Virus record (IMG/VR): IMGVR_UViG_3300042473_001265 | Coordinates: 124,001-188,000 of that record | Strand: one strand, 5' to 3' | Origin: a virus | Length of the DNA: 64,000 nt | In this document: in pieces, positions 24,970 through 35,200 of the stretch | How positions within the stretch are numbered: position 1 is the first letter of the stretch | Layout: each line of letters opens with the position of its first letter | Position numbers and translations under genes: made by a program | Notes under the pieces: generated by a model | What the model was told of the DNA's origin: nothing | The model's input: only the letters and a program-made list of their open reading frames with translations | Database searches by the model: none

Positions 24970-25753
24970 TTGCTCCTAGCTGTTGTTTGCCCATGGCATG
25001 AAAGTCCTGACTTATAGTAACCCATCGTGCTTTGTTGTCAATTGTTTTAAAGTCTATTCTGTATAGATCCGGTGATAACTGTGTCAATCGGTGTTCTGGT
25101 GTAACGCTGACCAGTGAACCCGGGATTGAGTTGACTTTCAATGTGTGTCCGTTTAGAGTATTTAACGCAATGCTCAGTGCATGGTCGTTTCTGTAGGTGG
25201 CTGTGTTATTTTTGTATAGATTTCTATAGTGTGTCCAGTTGTCTCTGACCATTTGCATTGAATCAAACAACAATTCAACCGACTTGCTGCGATTGAACAT
25301 CATCACAGTGGCCCACCACATGGGCATGCGATGACTGCCAAAGTAATTTAGATCATCAAATGTTCTAACACCTGTGGCATCGGCGGCCCATCTATGGCAT
25401 AAAAATTCTTGATGGCTTTGTAGTATAGTAGCAAGTTGATCACTGGCCACAACATAATCGGCGTCCAATACCAATGTTTGATCCCATGGACTAAGACGAT
25501 AAGCGTCCATACGGTTGGTGTTGTGCCACGCAACAGGTTCGCCAATGTCAGCAAAGTGTCGTACACCACTGCCTGCTGGATGGTCAACCAACACAACACG
25601 ATCAAAACTGTGGCCAACGAGTGGTTCTTTGTCTGTAACTAAACAAACAGGAATTTTTAAATGGCGGTGTATGTTGGCAGCAGACCAATTGGCCATGGCA
25701 ACATAATCAATATGCTTGTTGTTAAACGCAAATATTAGTGCGCCAGTGGTCAT
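24950..25753 (-). CDS. GT-A-fold glycosyltransferase-like protein, 267 aa
   Basis: KHIDYVAMANWSAANIHRHL and VCLVTDKEPLVGHSF begin the domain, with LVLDADYVVASDQL containing the intact DxD motif expected to bind the metal and nucleotide-sugar donor. It is paralogous to the protein at 24226. ATG at 25753 overlaps the upstream stop (ATGA); the frame extends further but without reason to use it. The two genes probably form a pair acting on related acceptors. Acceptor and sugar unknown. Confidence 0.75.
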   Translation of the reverse strand: MTTGALIFAFNNKHIDYVAMANWSAANIHRHLKIPVCLVTDKEPLVGHSFDRVVLVDHPAGSGVRHFADIGEPVAWHNTNRMDAYRLSPWDQTLVLDADYVVASDQLATILQSHQEFLCHRWAADATGVRTFDDLNYFGSHRMPMWWATVMMFNRSKSVELLFDSMQMVRDNWTHYRNLYKNNTATYRNDHALSIALNTLNGHTLKVNSIPGSLVSVTPEHRLTQLSPDLYRIDFKTIDNKARWVTISQDFHAMGKQQLGAIVENPC

Positions 25754-26058
25754 CGTTTTTTGTTTAATTCTTCGTATTCGACCAACCATGCTGTCATTTG
25801 TTCTTGCCAGCGACCCAGTGCTAGATACTGTAGTTCTGCGGGATTAATCTGCACTGGTGTTTCGTACAGGTCTAAAATTACCACTGCATCTTGTACTGGA
25901 ATTGCTTGCAACAGTGTCAGCAGTTCAGGGCCAGCACACCACATGCCACCATTGTAGGCAAACAACATTTTGGCGGCATATTTTTCTTTGAGCAGACGGC
26001 GGGCGGCCACATGCTCAAAACGAGTGCGACCAGTTTCGATCAATTGTTCAGTATTCAT
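25750..26058 (-). CDS. Conserved small phage protein, first gene of the operon, 102 aa
   Basis: The helical, charged protein (RRLLKEKYAAKMLFAYNGGM, LDLYETPVQINPAELQYLA, WQEQMTAWLVEYEELNKKR) resembles hypothetical proteins I recall from T4-like cyanophages. No Shine-Dalgarno is visible before ATG 26058, and the predicted transcription start falls at or next to the ATG, so the mRNA may be leaderless. As first gene it would be the most strongly transcribed of the 17. Function unknown. Confidence 0.72.
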   Translation of the reverse strand: MNTEQLIETGRTRFEHVAARRLLKEKYAAKMLFAYNGGMWCAGPELLTLLQAIPVQDAVVILDLYETPVQINPAELQYLALGRWQEQMTAWLVEYEELNKKR

Positions 26059-26065
26059 GTAGATT

Positions 26066-26094
26066 ATTATACAGCATACACAGACAAAAGTAAA
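26066..26094 (-). promoter_or_regulatory. Sigma70-type promoter of the 15-kb operon
   Basis: On the minus strand, TTTACT (26094-26089), a 17-base spacer and a perfect TATAAT (26071-26066). It is the only promoter-like sequence between the virion module and the operon. Its -35 box overlaps the T-rich tail of the terminator at 26086-26111. The expected start site (about 26059) abuts the first ATG at 26058. Confidence 0.65.
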
Positions 26095-26111
26095 GGGCCC
26101 TAAGGCCCTTT
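26086..26111 (-). terminator. Intrinsic terminator ending the virion module
   Basis: AAAGGGCC and GGCCCTTT pair perfectly over 8 bp (26092-26099 with 26104-26111) around a 4-base loop. On the minus strand the stem is followed by TTTACTTTTG. It lies 23 bases beyond the stop of the 26134 gene and would stop read-through into the operon. The stem is symmetrical, but no plus-strand transcript is expected here. Confidence 0.8.
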
Positions 26112-26133
26112 TTGGTAAACCGTTACAGTTTAA

Positions 26134-27126
26134 TTAAGCAACTGTGGCAGCAATACTTGGTGTGCCCCATGCTGCACTGGTCAGGTAAGTGGCACTTGGT
26201 AAAAACAGTGTAACTATTGTGGCAGGTGCAGTACCAAATGTACTGAATGGTGAACCAGTAGCAGTACCACCAGAGATGATGTTGGTACCACCCGGTGCTG
26301 CATCGCCACCTGGATCATTCCACAATGTGGTCAATACCAGTTGTGTGCCGCTGCCTGCTGTTTTGGCGTTGATAGAAATGCTCTGACCAGTGTACGGTAC
26401 TGTATCGCCAAATTGACGATAAATCAGTTGATCGGAGGTTGAGAAATCATACCATCCCACTGTGGTTGCCAATGTGCCGGGTGTTCCAGTTCCACCAATT
26501 TTAGTTGTACCAGTATATGCTGTGCCTGCAATGGTCTGTGTGGCTATACCGCCGGTGATATAAATGTCGCCAACTAGTGTGGTGGCCAAGTCATTCCACT
26601 CAGGATCGCCATCGTTGCCAGTTGAAGATTTGTTGCATTCCCATTTGATGCGGCCGCCAGCATTGAAAAAATATCGTGCAGCATCAGCACTGGCCCAGGT
26701 TATGGTGTGAGTGAATGTGATTGACCACGCAGAATCACCACTGCCGGTGCTGGTTGTTTTGCTTGATGTACCACTGAATGCAACAGTCTGCGCACCACTG
26801 GCCACTGCATTACCACGGTTGGTAGTAATATTAGTAATATCTGTGTCTAAATTTGCTAAAATTGCAATGGTGCTACCCACAGTGGGATTTGATCTGCTGG
26901 TGATAGTTGTGCCAGTTTGGCTGGCCATTGAGCTAATTCTATTGTTCAATGTGGCCCATTGTGTGGCTGTGATAGTTGCATTAGTGGAGACGGTGCTCAC
27001 TGCTGTTTCACCATAGCCAAATGATGCGGCACCTGTTGACCAGATTCCATTTATATTGGCAGCGTTAGTGCTGATAAAACCGTTGTAGTCTGCTGCTACT
27101 ATGGTATTTCCTGCTGAATAAGTCAT
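26134..27126 (-). CDS. Tail-fibre-like virion protein, 330 aa
   Basis: Composition is that of a fibre: Gly/Ser/Thr/Ala-rich, almost no Cys, with beta-type repeats. The start (MTYSAGNTIVAADYNGF) and the ATITATQWATLNNRIS block are ones I recall from structural proteins in T4-like aquatic phages, where they are annotated as tail fibre or tail protein. It is the last gene of the virion module (gp8-gp12 side in T4 order), consistent with an adhesin or fibre. Shine-Dalgarno AAAGGGAAA precedes ATG 27126. A terminator follows. Confidence 0.75.
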   Translation of the reverse strand: MTYSAGNTIVAADYNGFISTNAANINGIWSTGAASFGYGETAVSTVSTNATITATQWATLNNRISSMASQTGTTITSRSNPTVGSTIAILANLDTDITNITTNRGNAVASGAQTVAFSGTSSKTTSTGSGDSAWSITFTHTITWASADAARYFFNAGGRIKWECNKSSTGNDGDPEWNDLATTLVGDIYITGGIATQTIAGTAYTGTTKIGGTGTPGTLATTVGWYDFSTSDQLIYRQFGDTVPYTGQSISINAKTAGSGTQLVLTTLWNDPGGDAAPGGTNIISGGTATGSPFSTFGTAPATIVTLFLPSATYLTSAAWGTPSIAATVA

Positions 27127-27201
27127 TTTTGTTTCCCTTTGTATTAGTTGATCAATTTCAACGCAATCTTCGATTGCTGGGTGATATTAACCTGTGTTAT
27201 T

Positions 27202-28482
27202 TTAATTAATCTTAACAATTGCTTCCACAATGCCAAGATCTGTAGTTAATTTATCATTCAAAGAACGACCGATAACATTAAATGCTGTGGCTTCGCCTGC
27301 TTGTGCTGCTCTTGCAACGCCGTTGCCGGCTGAAACCAATCTGTCGCCTTTGCGCACCAACCCAACAGTGTTGACTGGGACACGGCCTGTCATGGCGACA
27401 GCAGGGTGAGTTGTGTCAGATCCAGCAAGACTATTCATCAAATAAGCTGCTCGAGTACTTATGACACCAAATACTTTTTCACTTAGTTCGTCGGCAACTC
27501 GGGTAATTTCGTTTTGGCCACCAAGTTCAACCACAGTTCCTGCTTCCAGCACATCATCTGCCGCAAAGCGCTCTGCAACGTCAGCATATTGAGCACTGAT
27601 GTTTGTACCACTGATGCCGCCGGTGGCGCCATTGATTGTCATAACTGTAGTTGGAGTACCGCCAATATTGACGTTGAATGCAATGTTACCATTGCTGGTT
27701 TGATTGTAAATTGTTGCTGCTGTGCCAACTACGCCAACACGGAAATCTTGGTTGGCACCAACTGATAATCCAGTGTTGTTTAACACACCAAAAGTACCAG
27801 TTGTGGTCTGGTTTACATTCTTCAATATGAAATCGGTTGAGTCATATCCATCAAGTGTTTGAGCAACTGATGCAGTTCCTTGGAACAACGGAACTTGTGT
27901 TCCTACCAATGTGCTCAATGTAATACCGGGGCGCACTGTGGTAAATCCAGTAATAGCTGACTGCGGAGTAAACGCAGCGTCTTTACTGACAATACCAACC
28001 ACATCATCTTCAACATACAATTTAATTACAACGTGACTTACAGATACATTGTCTGTAATGGTGTCGGCAATGGCACCTGTTGTGCCTTGCCCTGATGTAA
28101 ACGCTGGACCGACCAATAAAAATGCAGCGCCTGTCCAAACTTTGAGCTGAGCGTTGACTGTGTCGTACCATAGATCACCTATTACATTATTGGTGGGTGC
28201 AGTGGATTGAGCTGTAGCAGAAGAAATTGTCTTAAAGGTTGATCCGTTATAGACTTTCATCAAACTGTTAGCACTGTCCCACCAAAGCTGTCCAGTTAAT
28301 GGTGCGCCGGGCGCAGTGGTATTGGATCCATTTTCCAACAGGTGGATAAAGTTTTCATCTAAAAATTCGCCGTAACCCGCGTAATTTTTACCAACCAGCA
28401 CCATTGAACTGGCTGTGTTGATGGTACCATCTGCAATAGTAGCAAATATTGTACCGTTTGTTAAATTAATTGTATATGACAT
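27202..28482 (-). CDS. Tail-fibre/baseplate-distal structural protein, 426 aa
   Basis: N-terminal repeats TGQLWWDSANSLMKVYNG and IGDLWYDTVNAQLKVWTG are a recurring phage fibre motif (GxLWxD...LKVxxG), here at least twice. The C-terminal domain begins QYADVAERFAADDVLEAGTVVELGG and contains VFGVIST-type and MTGRVPVNTVGLVRKGDRLV blocks, found as a terminal domain of many phage tail fibres. A CATAAATA late-promoter-like box lies 22 bases upstream of its ATG. Role: host-contacting or fibre-attachment protein. Confidence 0.8.
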   Translation of the reverse strand: MSYTINLTNGTIFATIADGTINTASSMVLVGKNYAGYGEFLDENFIHLLENGSNTTAPGAPLTGQLWWDSANSLMKVYNGSTFKTISSATAQSTAPTNNVIGDLWYDTVNAQLKVWTGAAFLLVGPAFTSGQGTTGAIADTITDNVSVSHVVIKLYVEDDVVGIVSKDAAFTPQSAITGFTTVRPGITLSTLVGTQVPLFQGTASVAQTLDGYDSTDFILKNVNQTTTGTFGVLNNTGLSVGANQDFRVGVVGTAATIYNQTSNGNIAFNVNIGGTPTTVMTINGATGGISGTNISAQYADVAERFAADDVLEAGTVVELGGQNEITRVADELSEKVFGVISTRAAYLMNSLAGSDTTHPAVAMTGRVPVNTVGLVRKGDRLVSAGNGVARAAQAGEATAFNVIGRSLNDKLTTDLGIVEAIVKIN

Positions 28483-28504
28483 TTGTAGCTTGCTCCGTTA
28501 AATG

Positions 28505-28512
28505 TATTTATG
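28505..28512 (-). promoter_or_regulatory. Candidate T4-type late promoter (CATAAATA)
   Basis: CATAAATA on the minus strand matches the T4 late consensus TATAAATA at 7 of 8 positions and lies 22 bases before the ATG of the 27202-28482 fibre gene. It overlaps the end of the preceding gene. Spacing is similar to the box before gp6. Confidence 0.5.
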
Positions 28513-29128
28513 CTGCACTAAGATTGGTTAGCGTCTGAATACGAATTGTATAATCAATCTGTATCTGTCTGTTCAAACTCTTTTGTACTGGGTGAAATAT
28601 CACATGGGTAATCAAGCGCAGATCGGTAGCGCTGCCGTTCCATGTTTTAAGCCCTAGTTCGTCAAACACATATTCCCCATTGAAATTTGTGCTGTTATCA
28701 AACGCTTGCTGGCCCGGAGGCTCGCCGTAATCCAACAAACATGTCACTAAAATATCTGTATAAACTTTACCAGATGTATGCAACACTGTCATTTTGTTGT
28801 TGGCAGTGTCTGTATCAGCAGCAGAATTATCATCTACTACTTTGGCATAAGTTTCGTTGTATAGATTGGCATTTTGTCCAACTGTGTTTGGGGGCAAATA
28901 GGTAATGATACCTGTGGGATCCACACTGGAGCCGCCGTTGCCAAACGCCATCGAATATATCCAGCCGCCACCTTGCGCAGATGTTCTGTGGCTTAGAGTT
29001 TGGGCCATTGCATAGGATATATTTTCATAGTGAATTGCGTTCTTTTTATCCACCAACACTTCGCCAGTGACTGGATCATGAATCTTAATAAATCCTTCGA
29101 TTTTAGCTAATCCTGGCTGAATTATCAT
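28508..29128 (-). CDS. Structural protein, 206 aa, with GxIKIxDPxTGEV start module
   Basis: The N-terminus IEGFIKIHDPVTGEVLVDKK followed by NAIHYENIS is a short motif recurring in phage tail proteins and shared with the 45-residue protein encoded immediately upstream. The rest is beta-rich (YSMAFGNGG, FDELGLKTWNG, VIFHPVQKSLNRQIQIDYT). The ATG overlaps the upstream stop (ATGATAA). Position in the virion module indicates a baseplate or fibre component in the gp8-gp12 region. Exact counterpart not identified. Confidence 0.72.
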   Translation of the reverse strand: MIIQPGLAKIEGFIKIHDPVTGEVLVDKKNAIHYENISYAMAQTLSHRTSAQGGGWIYSMAFGNGGSSVDPTGIITYLPPNTVGQNANLYNETYAKVVDDNSAADTDTANNKMTVLHTSGKVYTDILVTCLLDYGEPPGQQAFDNSTNFNGEYVFDELGLKTWNGSATDLRLITHVIFHPVQKSLNRQIQIDYTIRIQTLTNLSAA

Positions 29129-29262
29129 GCTCGCTTCTCCACTATAACTTCCTTAGTCTTTGGATCAAAAATACGAATATGACCTTCAACAGAAATGGTC
29201 CCTGTTTCTTGAGGTTTTTTGGCCGGTGCCGCAGGCTGTTGAGGTATTGCATTTTGAGTCAT
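29125..29262 (-). CDS. 45-residue protein sharing the next protein's start module
   Basis: ATG 29262 follows AAGGTAAATAAAGT. The product begins MTQNAIPQQPAAPAKKPQ and ends VEGHIRIFDPKTKEVIVEKR plus A. That last part matches the N-terminal module of the following 206-residue protein (IEGFIKIHDPVTGEVLVDKK plus NA). The stop overlaps that gene's ATG. It therefore looks like a stand-alone copy of a structural module behind a Pro/Ala linker, probably a small virion component. Confidence 0.72.
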   Translation of the reverse strand: MTQNAIPQQPAAPAKKPQETGTISVEGHIRIFDPKTKEVIVEKRA

Positions 29263-29278
29263 ACTTTATTTACCTTGA

Positions 29279-32200
29279 TTATTCGCCCCGTAAAAACCTT
29301 GCAGCCACAGTATTGGTATCTTGCAGTGCTACGCCGTTGCTTGGGGTTCCTGCACCAGGTGCATACCATGTTACTCCGCGCCGTACCAATATTGTAACTT
29401 CTGAACCGGCTGCTGGTGCTGTATCAAACAACACAGTGACAGGGTTTTCATTGGTAACTGTATATCCGCCCAATTGCAATGTTCCGCCTATATAAACTTC
29501 AATTGCTTCGTTATATACAGTACTGTCTTCGCTGGACACATCTATCAGTGCAGCCACAAATGATGTGGTAACTCCGTCACCAATGTTTACTCCTGATATC
29601 AGTGGGTTAGTTATATTAGAAACAATATAATTCTGATATTCTGGTTGTAACAAATTGCCGCGGCCAATGTTATAAACATCTGCGTTGACTGCATGACTAG
29701 CAGCGCCAGTTCCGGCTGTTCCGCGACGCAATCCACTGACGGTATTGGTAACCAGATTGCGATTGCGGTACATGATTCGTTCACCGTTGACAGTCAACAG
29801 ACCCCAGATATTATTGGCTAAATTTGGTTCATCTAGTGCGGCTGCATTGTAAACATAAATTGTGTCGGCATCAGCACTCAACGCTTGTGTCAAATATGTT
29901 GTAGTTGCTGTGGTAATGCGGTAGGTAGCTTGCACACCGCGCATGTCTTGGAATATACGGAATGCCATTGCCAATGGAGCAATGCTGTTGGTAAACTGCG
30001 TGATCATCACTACATCAGTTGGTGACAATATATATCCGCCGGCCAACACAATTTCATCATTTACAAGTGTATAGCTAACATTGTTGAACAGCAAAACGCC
30101 ATTTAGAGTAACAAATAAACGATCAGGGTCTGTGTTCAAATGATCCAAGAACAAGTTGTTCAATGACACTTGCTGCGGCGGACTGTAATCAAACGACCCT
30201 GGCGCACCAACTACTGTTCCAACGTCAAAATCTGTACTGTCAAACGGTTCAGTGCCATCTGGAGTAACTCTTGCGCCAGGACCAACATATACCTGTGTCA
30301 GTATATCCTGTTGGCGAGTATCATTCCAGCTTGTTACAGCAATAATTTGGCCATCTGTAGGAACAAAGCCGCCGTATTGATTAAACAATATTTGATCGCC
30401 TGTGACCACAGCCTGTGCATCAGTGGTCACACAAATTAAAATTTTCTCTCCGTCGGTTGGAGTGACGTCAAAAATCACTGCTCTTGGAGTATCAGGATCA
30501 TATGGCTCGACAATAAAATCTATATTGAGAATTTGAGGAATATCGTCAACATAAACACGAACTTCGTTGTCAGCAATTATGCTCTGGTCAAAGCCTAGAC
30601 GTTGAGGCAACAGATATTCACTAGTGCCATCAGCATAGTATTGTGCGCCGGCTGCTGTTCTCACTCTGCGTCCGTCAATGGTGACATACACATTGTCTGG
30701 ATTGGTGTACTCCATGCTGTTGGTCAGCGTGTACAGATATTGGTTAGATATGCCTGCAATGTATTGAGTAACCGGAACAGACCAACTGTAATTTATTTCA
30801 GTGTCGTCAATGGTAGTTGGACCAATGGCCGCAATCATCAAGTAGTCAGCGGATGTATACAAGTTGGAAAACAGTAATTTAGTACTTGTTCCTGCTTGTA
30901 TATAGGTGTAGTTGGTAATCAGACTGCCATTGACAAATATAACAAACTCGTCAATCAATGAATACTGAACTGGAACAACCAATGAGCTTCCGATTGGTTC
31001 TGGTGTAACTTCGTCTCCATTGTAAGGACGTTTGAGTAGTTGATTGCCACCACCTATTTCAAACAATGAAATTACTATGACATCGTCTACATCAACACCA
31101 TTGATCACAGTGACAGTCTGGGCAACCCAATCAACTGTGTAATCTGTTACAGGATGCATCAACAATCCGGTAGTTTGATTTTCCACAAGCAATGTAGCAG
31201 GAACTGGATCTACACTAGCAAAATCAAATGTCTCTGGCACTGCTGTCACAGTGTATTTTTTAACTTCAATACGGAAGCCGTGGCCGTCACGGGCCCAATC
31301 AGCACCGGGAGTTGTGTACACTCTTAGATCCAGTGTGTCAAACTCGCTGCCTGGAACCAATTCTTCTGGAGCATGACTTGAATATGTGTCAATATAGGCA
31401 CCGCCGTCGGCGTTGATACTGGTGGCCAATGTTCCCAAATAAGGATCGTTATATGGACTTTGGTAGATGGCATCCAATATGGTCTGATCGTATGTGGGAC
31501 GACCTTCTGGGCCGTATGTCAAGTTATCAAATGGCGTTGTATCAAATGGTGCTATATCAAATCCCGGATATTGATCATATCCTACCCCAAACATTTGCAC
31601 TCCGGGATATTCAACACCGTCGATCAACAATGGCAAACTCAACCCAGGCTCGTTCACTGTGGGAGTATAAAAACCCATTGTACGGTCAACGCCGCTCAAC
31701 AGTCCAGGATTGACAATGACCCAATCTGCAGGGTCAAATGTATTGCTCTGAATGCCTGTGCTGTCGTCGGCTGCGGCTTCCCAGACACGGTTCAAATAAC
31801 GAACCTGTGTGCCATTGTCGTAGTTTACGCCGGCCTGCCATTCAACAATGGTAGATGAGTATTCATATCTGTCGTATTTGATTCTGGTGGTAATTTGACG
31901 AATCAAATCATTGCCCATTGTCACTGCTGCTGCGGCACCAGTTCCGTTGCCGCCAACAAAAGTTATAATAGCAGTGGTTGTGTAACCACTGCCATAGTTG
32001 TCAATGGTTATGCCGGACACTTGTCCTGCACCATTGATAATGGCAGTCATTTCAGCTTGTTCAACACAATCGCCGGTCACTGTGATCGACGGTGCCACTG
32101 TATACCCAACTCCGCCATTGGTAATCACAACTGCCTGTATGCTCAGTGTGTAATTTGCGTACCATTCGTCCCACGGGGTTTTAGCCCACAGTGTAGAATC

Positions 32201-35200
32201 AGCCGCTGTATCAGCATTGAAGTTGGTATTGCTGTTGGCAGTTGACTGAGTATACGGCAACAATACTGGACTGATAAATTGCGGTACAGTCAGAGTTGCA
32301 TCCCAAAATGCCGGCAAGTCAAAGTCGGTCATCAGTCCAGGATAAGCATCGTTGCCATTGTAAGACAGGTTAAACTCTCGAATTTGTGTATGATAAGGTT
32401 TAACTTCTTGTATGTAATTCAACACAAAGTCTTGATTGTCTCGATTGTAAAATTGATACGGTAATAAATTACGAATCTTATGATCAACATCAATTAGACT
32501 GGTTTTTATCAACCAGTCTGGTGAAGCAAATTCGCTCATCACATATTCAAATGTCAATATCAATGCACGATTGCGCTCAATCAACAACTCGTCAATGAAT
32601 AGTTGTTCATTGATTGCTTGGATAATTTTACGAGTTTCGATAACAGGTTCTTGATCAAAATACTGACTATCAAAAACTTCTACATCAAACCCAAAGTTGC
32701 CAGCAGCATAGTCCCACAATGATCGACTGAATTCAATTGTGCCATCTTCTAACCCCACACGATCCCATCCAAGATCAGTGCGTTGGTAAATTTCAAATTT
32801 TCCAGTGGTAGCAGCATTGGTCACTTCAACACTGGCACCAACTGGTGCAATTTTCAATGTCACCCCGGACAATCCAGAATAGTTCAACACCGAAGTTACT
32901 GGATTTACTGTTTTATTATAGCCTGGCAGATACCAATCAATATAAGACCAATATCTTCGTGTGTCATAGTTTTGAACACGAATCAATGTCAGCTCTCTGG
33001 ATCCTGGTGCAGAGCCAGACACAACTTCGTATATGGTCCAAAAACCACTGTTGTTGGTGTCAGTGGCCACTAGATATCGGTATCCAAGGGGTACAATAAT
33101 TAGATTTTGATAACCTAATTCTGAAAGGTTGGCAACTCTTTTGTTCCATGCACCAGAATTGGCTGCTGGTTCCGGCTCTCTGCTGTTGAGCAAGGTAAAA
33201 CTTTTTGTTTCAGTGATAGGATACTGTGCCAACACTGTGTTGGCGCGGCCTAGGTAGTTTTGCAGTGCCCCAAAACGGTCGGCAAACATGCTCTGTCGAG
33301 GGCGGAATTCCACACCGTACCGCATGGCCGGACTTAGTCCAGGATCTGGCACACTGGCGCCGGTAATGTTGATACCAGAGAAACTGTCTTGCAGTTTCAA
33401 ATACAAGTTACCACTTAAGAAACTGTCAGCACGATCCGCTGCAATTAATTCATATTCCTGGTGAACATTGTCATCATTGGCCAAGCGATCATATTCAACA
33501 TGCAGGATTGTGTCTTGAGCACTTATTAGGTCAAGCACATTGTAAATTGCCACTGTGCTTGCATTTAACGGAGCAAGATATGCAATGCCGCTGGCACGAG
33601 GAAACTGGATATAGTTGGCAATGGCAGTTGTGCTGAGTTTTTTTCCTGCCACAGTGTTGACTGTGGAAATATTTCTCACCCAGAAATAATAACGAGTAGC
33701 AAAAACATTTTCAGAATTTAATTCTGCACGAGTAGTATAGCTCAGGAAACTCAATGGAGTTCCGGGGCCTGTGTAATTGGCTGGTTGCACTTCGCTTTCG
33801 ACCCACTGATAGATATCAATACGGCTGCCTGGGAATGTTTGTCCCCAGCGGCGGCTTGCATAAACAATGTCGTCTTGATTGGGGTCTATGAAACGGACCG
33901 AGTTGGTATCCCACCAAATTTGGCCAACTCTTGCGCCAGCCCAGGGATTGCCAACATTGCGAATTGGCCCATTGTTGTAGTTTGCTGGATCCACCGCTCC
34001 AACATAATCAATATTTTCTTGGGCAATACCCAAGATCTTACCTTGCAATGGATCAAAGAAATCCAAGTAACTGGTCACTTGGGACTCTAACTTGTCGTAC
34101 ATGTAAACAGAATTTAGTAGAGCAACATCCACCACTGGTGTTTGTAGATGTTTCACTGTCCAGGCTGGCGTTCTGTCAGGGTTATCAAACACAACAACTT
34201 GACCAAAGTTGGCAAACTGGCTGTCTTCTAAGTCATTGCCGGGTGCGCCCACCAACAGCTTGCCTGTGATGTAGCTGAGCCCAGTTCCGTATCCGTCAAG
34301 TTCTTTGGTTGCATCATTGTATAATTGTTGACCAAACACAAACTTACCGGGATTGTTGACTGAGTCTGTGGAACTTGGCAAATAATCAAAAGTATATGCC
34401 ACGCCACTCTGTACAATTGTGGTTGAAAATACAGTACTGCGATCATCAAAATAAGTTGTGTTGTTGTCAAACGTCACTGGTTTATACATGTTGCCGTTTG
34501 GAGCACCCACCACCAATGTCAACGCAGTTGAGTCAATGAACAGGCTGGATCCAAAACGAGCAAACTGACTTGGATTTGGACTGGTAATTGTTTGTGTGTA
34601 AGGATAATTTACAAAACCAATGTCTGTAAACGCTGATCCAGTTAAGCCCGGCAGCACATTTAGTTTTGCGTTGGATGTTGCTGCGGCCGCATTTATGACA
34701 CTTAGAGTCAGTACACCCGTCACCACACGAATTACAGTTTTATCAGCTGGTGCAGTAATAAAGGCAATAGTACCTTTGGTATTGTTATAGGTGTAATCAA
34801 CATTTAATGTTTGTAATGTTGTGCCCAGGTACACTACTGTGTTATAGCTGTCAAATTGAGAATATGTTACACCAATGTCAAATGTTTTTACAATGCCATC
34901 AGCAACAAAATACAAATCATCACTTACTGTGGCTGTGGCATTTGGTATGCCAATGCCGTTGTTGGCGCTGTTGATGGCCGCAGCAAGGCCTGCCACGGTG
35001 TTGTTGGGAGCGGCAGGCACAGCAACTTGATAGTCATTGACACGCACGGTGTTGCCTGCTGTCAGCACAGGATTTGCAACTGGTGAAGAGATTATACCGT
35101 ACACACGAGCTTGGTTCACATTGCGCTGCACAGCGCCAGAGTCATTGTTGGTATTCTGTGGCGCTCCTATGTAGATGCTACAGTTGTTTGGACACAGGTC

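Noticed and set aside
27163-27177. GCAATC/GATTGC hairpin between two fibre genes
   Set aside because: Only 6 bp with a 3-base loop and no T-run; too weak for a terminator call.
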